A stretch of 37,655 bases of DNA from an uncultured Alphaproteobacteria bacterium (lineage in GTDB: Bacteria; Pseudomonadota; Alphaproteobacteria; Bin95). The translations under genes were made by a program, and so were the position numbers. This document shows positions 31,466 through 37,655 of the stretch, in pieces. Position 1 is the stretch's first letter. The number at the start of each line of letters is the position of its first letter. The notes under the pieces were generated by a model. It made no database searches. It was not told where the DNA came from and saw nothing but the letters and a program-made list of their open reading frames with translations. The stretch spans positions 1 through 37,655 of the forward strand of contig CALAHN010000157.1 in NCBI GenBank assembly GCA_937891825.1, in the 5' to 3' direction.

Positions 31466-33004
31466 ATGACCCAGACCGTGCTTGATCTGATCGAAGCGCA
31501 GCCGAACGATGGCGTCGCCATTGCGATGCCGCCAAGCGAAGCAGGCGGCCGGCCGGCGATGTCGTTTGGTCGTTTGAAGAAGCTGATCCGGGACGTTCAG
31601 AAAGATCTGAACGCTCTTGGCATCGGCCGGAACGATCGTGTGGCGATCGTGCTGCCGAACGGCCCGGAGATGGCTGCGAGCTTTATCGCGATCGCCTGCA
31701 CCGCGACGACGGCCCCCTTGAATCCGTCATATGGCCAGGACGAGTTCGAGTTCTACCTGAAGGACCTCCGCGCAAAGGCGGTGGCGCTCGCCGAGGATGA
31801 GGCGGGGGCGGCCGCCGAAGCCGCCAAGGCGCTCGGCATTCCGATCGTTCGGGTCGCGACCGATCCGGCGGAGGCTGTCGGCGTGTTCAAACTGCTCGCC
31901 GAGGCCGCCAGGGCTGGCGAGCGCGCGGCCACGACCGGCTTCGCGGCGCCCGCCGATACGGCATTGGTGCTCCACACCTCCGGCACCACGTCGCGGCCGA
32001 AGATCGTGCCGCTCAGCCATGAGAACGTGACGGCGTCGGCGCGCCATATCGGCAAGACCTTGCAATTGACCCCCGCCGACCGCTGCCTGAACATCATGCC
32101 GCTATTTCATATCCATGGCCTGATCGCCGCCGTGCTGTCCTCGCTCGGCGCCGGCGCGTCGGTCTGGTGCGCGCCGGGCTTCAACGCCCTGAAGGCGTTC
32201 TCCTGGCTCGAGGAGGTCGACCCGACTTGGTACACGGCCGTGCCGACGATGCATCAGACGATCCTCGCCCGCGCGCCGCGCAATGCCGAAATCCTCGCCA
32301 AGTTGAAGCTGCGGCTGATCCGGTCGTCCTCCGCCAGCTTGCCGCCCCAGGTGATGACGGCGCTGGAGGAAACCTTCGGCTGCCCGGTCATCGAGAGCTA
32401 CGGCATGACGGAAGCGGCGCATCAGATGGCGTCGAACCCGCTGCCGCCTGCAGCCCGCAAGCCCGGCTCTGTCGGGATCGCGGCGGGGCCGGAGGTCGCG
32501 ATCATGGACGATGCCGGCGACCTGAAGCCCCAGGGCGAGATCGGCGAGGTCGTGATCCGCGGCCCGAACGTCACCAAGGGCTACGAAAGCAATCCGTCCG
32601 CCAATGACGCCGCCTTTAGCAATGGCTGGTTCCGGACCGGCGATCAGGGCGTGCTGGATGAGGAAGGCTATCTCCGCCTGACTGGCCGCTTGAAGGAGAT
32701 CATCAATCGCGGCGGCGAGAAGGTCAGTCCGCTCGAAGTCGATGAAGCGATCATGGACCATCCGGCGGTCGCGCAATGCGTCACCTTCGCCATGCCGCAC
32801 AAGTCGCTTGGCGAGGACGTCGCGGCCGCGGTCGTGCTCAGGGAAGGCCAGACCGCCGACGAAAGCGAGATCCGCAAATTCGTGCAAGGCAAGCTCGCGG
32901 ATTTCAAGACGCCGCGCCGGGTCATCATTCTCGATGAAATTCCGAAGGGCGCGACCGGCAAGCTGCAACGGATCGGCCTCGCCGCGAAACTGGGCCTCAA
33001 GTGA
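31466..33004 (+). CDS. AMP-forming acyl-CoA synthetase, oxalate-CoA ligase-like
   Basis: A 512-residue ANL-superfamily enzyme activating a carboxylate with ATP and CoA. The P-loop is LHTSGTTSRPKIVPLSHENV. MPLFHIHGLIAAVLSSLGAG, WYTAVPTMHQTIL, IRSSSASLPPQVMTALEETF and ESYGMTEAAHQMASNPLPP closely follow the oxalyl-CoA synthetase (AAE3/Pcs60) subgroup. The adenylation motifs GWFRTGDQG and LTGRLKEIINRGGEKVSPLE, and the C-terminal lysine in PKGATGKLQR, are intact. ATG 31466 was chosen for GAGGAG 9-10 bases upstream; the ORF extends further but without family sequence. Oxalate as substrate is inferred from subgroup similarity; family III CoA-transferases elsewhere in the window include the oxalate-CoA transferase family. 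Confidence 0.9.
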   Translation: MTQTVLDLIEAQPNDGVAIAMPPSEAGGRPAMSFGRLKKLIRDVQKDLNALGIGRNDRVAIVLPNGPEMAASFIAIACTATTAPLNPSYGQDEFEFYLKDLRAKAVALAEDEAGAAAEAAKALGIPIVRVATDPAEAVGVFKLLAEAARAGERAATTGFAAPADTALVLHTSGTTSRPKIVPLSHENVTASARHIGKTLQLTPADRCLNIMPLFHIHGLIAAVLSSLGAGASVWCAPGFNALKAFSWLEEVDPTWYTAVPTMHQTILARAPRNAEILAKLKLRLIRSSSASLPPQVMTALEETFGCPVIESYGMTEAAHQMASNPLPPAARKPGSVGIAAGPEVAIMDDAGDLKPQGEIGEVVIRGPNVTKGYESNPSANDAAFSNGWFRTGDQGVLDEEGYLRLTGRLKEIINRGGEKVSPLEVDEAIMDHPAVAQCVTFAMPHKSLGEDVAAAVVLREGQTADESEIRKFVQGKLADFKTPRRVIILDEIPKGATGKLQRIGLAAKLGLK

Positions 33005-33036
33005 GCCGATAAGGGGCCGATAAGGGGCTGATAAGG
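33005..33036 (+). repeat. Three tandem 11-bp repeats between ligase and exporter genes
   Basis: GCCGATAAGGG occurs at 33005-33015 and 33016-33026, and a shorter variant GCTGATAAGG at 33027-33036. Each carries a TAAGG core like a ribosome-binding site; the second ends about 10 bases before the GTG start at 33038. Confidence 0.8.
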
Positions 33037-33037
33037 C

Positions 33038-33766
33038 GTGGCGGACATTTACTGGCTGGCCGCCTTCGTGGTTCTGGCGGCGGGCACGGTTCGCGGCTTT
33101 TCCGGCTTCGGCGCCGGCCTGATGATGATGGGGCCGCTCTCGCTGCTGTTCGGGCTCCCGGCGGCGGTGGTGTCGGTCGCCGTGATCGATGGCGGCGCCA
33201 CGCCGACGATGTTGCGGGGCGTCTGGCGCCTGGCGGACAAGCGCCGCGCCTTCATCGCGGCGGCGGCGGCGGCCCTGACCCTGCCAGCCGGAACCTATAT
33301 CCTGCAGACCTGCGACCCGGCCTTGCTGCGCCAGGCCGCAGGCGCGGGCGTGCTCGCCTTCGTCGTGCTGATCTCCGTCGGCCTGAAGTGGCGCGGCGGC
33401 GGCGAACCGGCGACGGCTGGCGCGGGCGCCGTCGGCGGCCTGATCGGCGGCGCGACCAGCTTGATCGGCCCGCCGGTCATTCTCTACCTGCTCGCCCGCC
33501 AGGAGCCGGCGGATAAGACCCGGGCGACGCTGGCGATCTATATTTCGGCGGTCGTCGCGACGCAGGCTGCGATCCTGGCCGTCGCGGAGGCAGGGAGCGG
33601 CGTCGCCGGCTGGGACGCCTGGCTGACGGCGGCCTGTCTGATCCCGGTCTACATGGCGGGCATCATGATCGGGCGGAAACTGTTCGGGCTGGCGCCGCCT
33701 GCGTTCTACCGTAAAGTCGCGCTGACGCTGGTGACGGCGGCGGGCCTGCTGGCGTTGTTCGGCTGA
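33038..33766 (+). CDS. TauE/SafE family membrane exporter
   Basis: A 242-residue polytopic inner-membrane protein of the TauE/SafE (DUF81) family, implicated in export of sulfite, sulfoacetate or other organosulfur anions in characterised members. The N-terminal half carries the family motif GFSGFGAGLMMMGPLSLLFG and the second half the counterpart GGLIGGATSLIGPPVILYLL. About seven or eight hydrophobic segments are visible. The start is GTG 33038; AAGGGG in the middle repeat is the likely ribosome-binding site. It is 33 bases after the acyl-CoA ligase gene and so co-transcribed with it. Substrate uncertain. Confidence 0.88.
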   Translation: MADIYWLAAFVVLAAGTVRGFSGFGAGLMMMGPLSLLFGLPAAVVSVAVIDGGATPTMLRGVWRLADKRRAFIAAAAAALTLPAGTYILQTCDPALLRQAAGAGVLAFVVLISVGLKWRGGGEPATAGAGAVGGLIGGATSLIGPPVILYLLARQEPADKTRATLAIYISAVVATQAAILAVAEAGSGVAGWDAWLTAACLIPVYMAGIMIGRKLFGLAPPAFYRKVALTLVTAAGLLALFG

Positions 33767-33802
33767 CCCTGGCTGCATCTGGGCCGGCAAGGAAGGATCG
33801 AC

Positions 33803-34201
33803 ATGACATCAATCGCCGGAACCTGGGCCTTGTCCCACGGCCTGACGACCGCGCCCGACGGTACGGCGCTGCCCCCGCCCTACGGCGCCGAAAAGCCCAT
33901 GGGCCGGGTGGTCCTGACGGCGGAAGGCCGCATGATGGCTGTGCTCTGCGACGGCCGGAAGGACCTGCCGCCGGGCGCCGTCCGGGAATACACGTCCTAT
34001 TGCGGCGACTATACGTTCGACGGCAAGACCCTGATTACCCGCGTCGACGCAGCGTCCGACGCCAGCCGCATGGGGACCGACCAGGTCCGGCAGGTGACGT
34101 TCGACGGCGACTTCATGGTGCTGCGGCCGGCCGATCGGACCCGCGACGGTCAGGTCGAGGTCAGGCTGCTGTACTGGCGGAAGATCTCCGACCTGGCATA
34201 G
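33803..34201 (+). CDS. Lipocalin-like domain protein
   Basis: A 132-residue single-domain protein of the lipocalin-like (Lipocalin_5) type. The typical opening SIAGTWALSHGLTTAPDGT is followed by PPPYGAEKPMGRVVLTAEGRMMAVLCDGRK and YCGDYTFDGKTLITRVDAASD, the strand-turn pattern of a small beta barrel. There is no signal peptide, so it is cytoplasmic. AAGGAAGG precedes the ATG. Such proteins often accompany catabolic genes, but the ligand is unknown. It lies between the exporter and an SDR in the same direction. Confidence 0.8.
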   Translation: MTSIAGTWALSHGLTTAPDGTALPPPYGAEKPMGRVVLTAEGRMMAVLCDGRKDLPPGAVREYTSYCGDYTFDGKTLITRVDAASDASRMGTDQVRQVTFDGDFMVLRPADRTRDGQVEVRLLYWRKISDLA

Positions 34202-34278
34202 AGCCTGATCCGACGGCCGCTTCGCATCCGCTTGGCGCGGGCGTAAGCTGGCGCGAAATCATGGGGAAGGGAAGCGAG

Positions 34279-35049
34279 ATGGCTGGAATGCTTGAGGGAA
34301 AGACAGCGCTGGTGACCGGCGGCGCGCGCGGCATCGGGCGGGAGACAGCGCTATTGTTCGCGGCCGAGGGCGCCCGCGTCGCCGTTTCCGACCTGAATGC
34401 CGATGGCGTCGCGGAGACGGTCGGCATGATCAACGCCGCCGGCGGTCAGGCCCTGTCGATCGGCTGCGATGTCACTGTCGCGGCCGAGGTCGACGCGATG
34501 GTCAAGGCGGCGGTCACGGCCTTCGGGCGGCTCGATTGCGCCTTCAACAATGCAGGCATCGCGCCCTACCAGATCGGCGCCGCGGGCAAGCTGACGGCGG
34601 ACTGGCCGGAAGACGCGGTCGATCGCATGCTGGACGTCAATCTGAAAAGCGTCTGGCTCTGCATGCGGGCTGAATTGCGCCAGATGACCCAGCAGGGCGG
34701 GGGCGGCAGCATCGTCAACACGGCGTCCATCGCCGGCCTGAACGGCTTGCCCACTTCCTCGCTCTATGTGGCGGCGAAGCATGGCGTCGTCGGCCTGACC
34801 AAGACCGCGGCGATCGAATATGCCAAGGACGATATCCGGGTGAATTCCGTCTGCCCCGGTTATATCGAAACCGACATGACCAAGGACACGATGGCCCGGC
34901 GCGGCGATCAGATTTTGGCGCAGGTTCCGGCTAAGCGCATGGGCAAGCCCAGGGAAATCGCGGAAATGGTGTGCTGGCTGGCCTCCGACCGGGCCTCGTT
35001 CGTCACCGGCGCCAACTACAATGTCGATGGCGGCTTCGTCGCCGCCTGA
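34279..35049 (+). CDS. SDR family NAD(P)-dependent oxidoreductase
   Basis: A 256-residue classical short-chain dehydrogenase/reductase. The cofactor motif TGGARGIG is at 13-20, NNAG at 90-93, and the catalytic residues are Ser150 (NTASIAG), Tyr163 and Lys167 (YVAAK). The C-terminal signature RVNSVCPGYIETDMT and the closing GANYNVDGGFVAA are typical. SDLNADG after the first beta-alpha-beta unit suggests an NAD(H)-preferring Asp near residue 38. ATG 34279 is chosen because the purine-rich GGGAAGGGAAGCGAG is its ribosome-binding site; an ATG at 34261 would overlap that site. Substrate unknown; it lies 30 bases upstream of the dioxygenase gene. Confidence 0.93.
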   Translation: MAGMLEGKTALVTGGARGIGRETALLFAAEGARVAVSDLNADGVAETVGMINAAGGQALSIGCDVTVAAEVDAMVKAAVTAFGRLDCAFNNAGIAPYQIGAAGKLTADWPEDAVDRMLDVNLKSVWLCMRAELRQMTQQGGGGSIVNTASIAGLNGLPTSSLYVAAKHGVVGLTKTAAIEYAKDDIRVNSVCPGYIETDMTKDTMARRGDQILAQVPAKRMGKPREIAEMVCWLASDRASFVTGANYNVDGGFVAA

Positions 35050-35079
35050 TCCGGCCCTTGGATTGAGGACATCTTTGCG

Positions 35080-35982
35080 ATGCTGACCCTGACTCCGTTG
35101 CATCCGCTCTTCGCCGCCGAGGCGGCCGGCGTCGATCTGCGCCAGCCCGTGGCCCCGGCGGACTTCAAGGCGATTGAGGCGGCGCTCGACCGCTATGCGG
35201 TCCTGGTCTTCCGCGGTCAGGACCTGACCGACCCGCAACAGATTGCGTTCAGCAGTTTGTTCGGGCCGCTCGGCAAGACACGGCAGGCGGACCGGCCGGG
35301 GCAGAAGCTCCGGCTCCATCCCGAGCTTTCGGATATCTCGAATCTGGACGAGAGCAACCGCTTGCTCGCCGCGAACGACCATCGCCGCATGGACGGCCTC
35401 GGCAATCGGTTGTGGCACACGGACCGGTCGTTCCACCGGGTTCCGGCGAAGTATTCGCTGCTGACCGGGCATGTCGTCCCGCGGACCGGCGGCGAGACGG
35501 AGTTCGCCGATATGCGCGCTGCCTATGACGCCCTGCCCGAGGCGACGCGGCAGTCGCTTGAGGACCTGATCGCGATCCATTCGATCTTCACGTCGCGCGC
35601 CGTGATCGGCTACACCGATTTCACGCCGGAAGAACGCGCGGCCCTGCCGCCTGTGCCGCAGCGCCTCGTGCGCGTGCATCCAGGCTCGAAGCGAAAGTCG
35701 CTCTATCTCGCGTCCCATGCCAGCCATATCGAAGGCATGCCCCTGCCGGAGGGACGGCTGCTGCTGCTTGAATTGATGGAGCACGCGACCCAGCGGCCGT
35801 TCGTCTATTCCCACGCCTGGCGCCAGGGCGACCTAGTGATCTGGGACAACCGGTGCACCATGCACCGCGCCCGCCCGTTCGACCCGGCCGAACCCCGCGA
35901 CATGCGCCGCGCCACCGTCGCCGACAGCGCCTCGACGCTGGATCAGATCGACCCGCTGCAAGAGCAAGGAGCGGGCGGATAG
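35080..35982 (+). CDS. TauD/TfdA family 2-oxoglutarate/Fe(II)-dependent dioxygenase
   Basis: A 300-residue non-heme iron dioxygenase that oxidises a substrate with 2-oxoglutarate and O2, as in taurine or 2,4-D degradation. The iron facial triad is visible: His113 and Asp115 in LWHTDRSF, and the distal His262 in CTMHRARPFD. The 2-oxoglutarate-binding arginine lies in RDMRRAT (about 276-277). DRYAVLVFRGQDLTDPQQIA near the N-terminus is typical. It is closer in motif style to TfdA/2,4-D-type than to taurine enzymes, but the substrate cannot be fixed. It ends 12 bases from the convergent FecR-domain gene. Confidence 0.93.
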   Translation: MLTLTPLHPLFAAEAAGVDLRQPVAPADFKAIEAALDRYAVLVFRGQDLTDPQQIAFSSLFGPLGKTRQADRPGQKLRLHPELSDISNLDESNRLLAANDHRRMDGLGNRLWHTDRSFHRVPAKYSLLTGHVVPRTGGETEFADMRAAYDALPEATRQSLEDLIAIHSIFTSRAVIGYTDFTPEERAALPPVPQRLVRVHPGSKRKSLYLASHASHIEGMPLPEGRLLLLELMEHATQRPFVYSHAWRQGDLVIWDNRCTMHRARPFDPAEPRDMRRATVADSASTLDQIDPLQEQGAGG

Positions 35983-35994
35983 TTCGGCGGCAGC

Positions 35995-37401
35995 TTACTG
36001 AACGGCGCCTGAATTCGCCGAATTCACGATCGTGTTGACGGCGTCGATGACGCCTGTCGCCGGGTTCAGTTCGGCCGCGACCCAGGTGTTGCCGGCGCCG
36101 ACTTCCGGCGGCCGCACCGTCAGTTGCGGCGTGCCGTTGATGATAGAGGAACCGCCTTGCGCATCGCGCGCGATCGTGCCGTTCTGGAATACCTTCATCG
36201 TTATCGCGCCGCTGTTCTCGGAAAAATCGGTTCCCGTCGCGGCCTGGTTGCCGTCATTGAACAAGCTGGCGCGGTAGACTCCGCCCTGGACAAACTTCTG
36301 GACAGTGATGACCTCGCTGCACGAGGCCGACGTGCAATCCTGGTCGAGCGCCGCAAACGGCGCGCCGACGAGCGATCCTCGGTTGCTGAAGAAAACGTGG
36401 AAGCGGCCGCCTTCGTCCTCTGGGCCGGTCAGGTGGGCGTCCAGGTCGCGTAAAGCCGAATCCCGCCAATCGAACTCGATGAACGCCGCGAGGTCGACGT
36501 TGAAGTTCCCGGTTTCGGTCTGGGCCAGATCGAGGATGGCCTGAAGTTGCGCCTGGTCCGTCCCTTCCTGCAGCAGGGCGCTGGACTGGTCGACGCGCAG
36601 ATCGTTGGCGGTCCCTTGCAGCGTCGCCGTGGTTTGCCCCGAGTCGCTTTCCGCTTGCCCGCCGACGATCTCGCCCGTCTCGGAGCTGGTCCCGTCGGAT
36701 TTGCCGGTCTGATTGGGCTGGCTGGGGTCGCCTTTCAGGGGGCGCGAGAGGAAATCGCGAATGGCGTCCGGGATGACGACAAGCGGTCCGGGCGCTTCGC
36801 CGACCTTGGCGAAGAATCCGATTCCGGCCTGGTTGATCGTCCGGCCGCCCAGATCGTTGTTGAAGGTGATCTGCGATGCGGGCGCGCCGATATTATTCTC
36901 CTGGCCGGGTCCGAGCAGTCCGACGAAATATTCCTCGCCCGGCGTCGTCTCGACCATGATCGCCGAGGTGCCGCGGACGCCGAGCGTGCCGGCGGGCGTC
37001 TTGATCTGAACATTGCTCCGCGCGATCGCGGAGGTGCGTCCGGAAACGAACCGCATGCTGCCTTTCAGGAAGTTCGCGACCATGGCGCCGGCGCCCTTGT
37101 CCGGGTCATAGATGAAGCGATCGATCACGACCTTGCTGTTCGGGCCGAGGGTCAGGGCGGTTTCGTCCAGCAACAGGGCCTGCATGCGGGACTCGTCGCC
37201 CGTCGAAATGTTGTCGAGCGCGTACAATGCGCTGCCGCTTGTCGCCCGCTCGCTTGCCGGCCGCGCATCGCCTGCGACGGTCACATCGCCGACAACGCCG
37301 CCTGCGACGCCAGCCCGCGCCGCCTCGGCGCTCGCGGCGCTCGGCGCGGCCGCCGCCAGGGCCAGCAGGATGCCAAGCGGAATATGCACGCAACGGGCCA
37401 T
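35995..37401 (-). CDS. Secreted FecR-domain protein with C-terminal unknown region
   Basis: A 468-residue protein with a signal peptide (about 1-25, ending AASAEA). A FecR domain follows (about 55-150): LDNISTGDESRMQALLLDET, LTLGPNSKVVIDRFIYDP, FLKGSMRFVSG and TPAGTLGVRGT (135-145). In Fec systems this domain transmits signals to sigma factors, but here no transmembrane anchor or anti-sigma N-terminal domain is present, so it is more likely a periplasmic or surface structural protein. The C-terminal 170 residues contain DWRDSALRDLDAHLTGPEDE (311-330), a pattern like YfaP/DUF2135-type domains, and two cysteines at about 356 and 361. ATG 37401 has GGGGGAG 7 bases upstream; the ORF extends upstream but without signal features. 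Confidence 0.88.
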   Translation of the reverse strand: MARCVHIPLGILLALAAAAPSAASAEAARAGVAGGVVGDVTVAGDARPASERATSGSALYALDNISTGDESRMQALLLDETALTLGPNSKVVIDRFIYDPDKGAGAMVANFLKGSMRFVSGRTSAIARSNVQIKTPAGTLGVRGTSAIMVETTPGEEYFVGLLGPGQENNIGAPASQITFNNDLGGRTINQAGIGFFAKVGEAPGPLVVIPDAIRDFLSRPLKGDPSQPNQTGKSDGTSSETGEIVGGQAESDSGQTTATLQGTANDLRVDQSSALLQEGTDQAQLQAILDLAQTETGNFNVDLAAFIEFDWRDSALRDLDAHLTGPEDEGGRFHVFFSNRGSLVGAPFAALDQDCTSASCSEVITVQKFVQGGVYRASLFNDGNQAATGTDFSENSGAITMKVFQNGTIARDAQGGSSIINGTPQLTVRPPEVGAGNTWVAAELNPATGVIDAVNTIVNSANSGAVQ

Positions 37402-37438
37402 GGTGTCGCTCCCCCAAAAAACTCTGTCTGATCCCCTG

Positions 37439-37468
37439 AGTATAGCCGAATACTTTCGCGTTTGGCAG
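37439..37468 (-). promoter_or_regulatory. Candidate promoter for the FecR-domain gene
   Basis: On the minus strand CTGCCA (37463-37468), an 18-base spacer and TATACT (37439-37444, five of six matches to TATAAT) lie about 40 bases before the start codon. The rest of the upstream DNA to the window edge is AT-richer than average, as expected for a promoter region, and holds no gene I can support. Confidence 0.3.
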
Positions 37469-37655
37469 TTGGCGCAAATATTTTTAAATATCGGATGGTC
37501 GATTTGTTGGATTTCCCGGTCGCGGCGATGTAAACTCCGAAACGTCCGCCAGTTGCGGTATGTGGGTTGGCGCGACGGTGCAACTATGGTGGGCATAATG
37601 GCTAAGTGTCTGTCCGGAAACATGTTGAATCCATTGAACGAATTGTGATTCAAGG

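Noticed and set aside
1-37655. CRISPR array, tRNA, rRNA or prophage genes
   Set aside because: No regularly spaced repeats, cloverleaf-like sequences, rRNA-like stretches or phage structural genes were recognised by eye; a covariance-model search would be needed to exclude small RNAs.

Overview
The window is GC-rich, densely coded chromosomal DNA from an alphaproteobacterium. The gene styles (malic enzyme with a phosphotransacetylase-like tail, family III CoA-transferases, ATGA-coupled operons) point loosely to a Rhodospirillales- or Rhizobiales-like lineage. There is no rRNA or marker gene to fix the taxon, so this is inference. I saw no tRNA, rRNA or CRISPR array.

Layout. 1-7.6 kb (minus strand): sterol desaturase-like hydroxylase, threonine aldolase family enzyme, DUF924 protein, periplasmic EF-hand protein, an amidase with a translationally coupled but frameshifted GNAT, and NADP-type malic enzyme. 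7.7-8.8 kb (plus): an orphan nitrile hydratase beta-like protein overlapping a TerC-family membrane protein, closed by two strong hairpins. 8.9-15.4 kb (plus): four tandem CaiB/BaiF (family III) CoA-transferases, the third lacking the catalytic aspartate, then an L-aspartate dehydrogenase-like protein and PanB. 15.4-18.3 kb: a small plastic zone with a decayed IS1380-family element whose imperfect inverted repeats are still visible, an intact cupin, a 5'-truncated cupin and a small Cys-rich secreted protein. 18.3-21.1 kb (minus): HtpX, an RsmB-family rRNA methyltransferase and a GNAT in one coupled chain. 21.2-28.8 kb (minus): an ABC-transporter-dependent surface polysaccharide export locus (KpsM, KpsT, KpsE and KpsD homologues, a glycosyltransferase, a WbpM/PglF-like nucleotide-sugar dehydratase) and a small lipoprotein. 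28.9-31.2 kb (plus): arabinose-5-phosphate isomerase (KpsF/KdsD) and a close relative of UDP-sulfoquinovose synthase SQD1. 31.4-36.0 kb (plus): oxalate-CoA-ligase-like AMP-forming synthetase, TauE/SafE exporter, lipocalin-like protein, SDR and TauD/TfdA dioxygenase. 36.0-37.4 kb (minus): a secreted FecR-domain protein.

How the genes work together. The clearest module is the polysaccharide locus. KpsM/KpsT would form the inner-membrane ABC transporter and KpsE/KpsD the envelope-spanning conduit. KpsF would supply the Kdo precursor, while the dehydratase, the glycosyltransferase and the SQD1-like enzyme would supply or assemble sugars. The suggestion that the exported glycan carries sulfoquinovose is an inference from proximity. 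The CoA-transferase array and the AMP-forming ligase suggest organic-acid CoA metabolism with unknown substrates.

Other signals include a dispersed REP-like palindrome in three intergenic places, a telomere-like G-quadruplex motif next to one copy, and a triplicated 11-bp repeat carrying ribosome-binding-like sequence. No wholly new multi-gene system is proven. The best leads are the catalytic-site-deficient CoA-transferase inside an otherwise active-looking array and the SQD1-like gene beside a capsule export locus.
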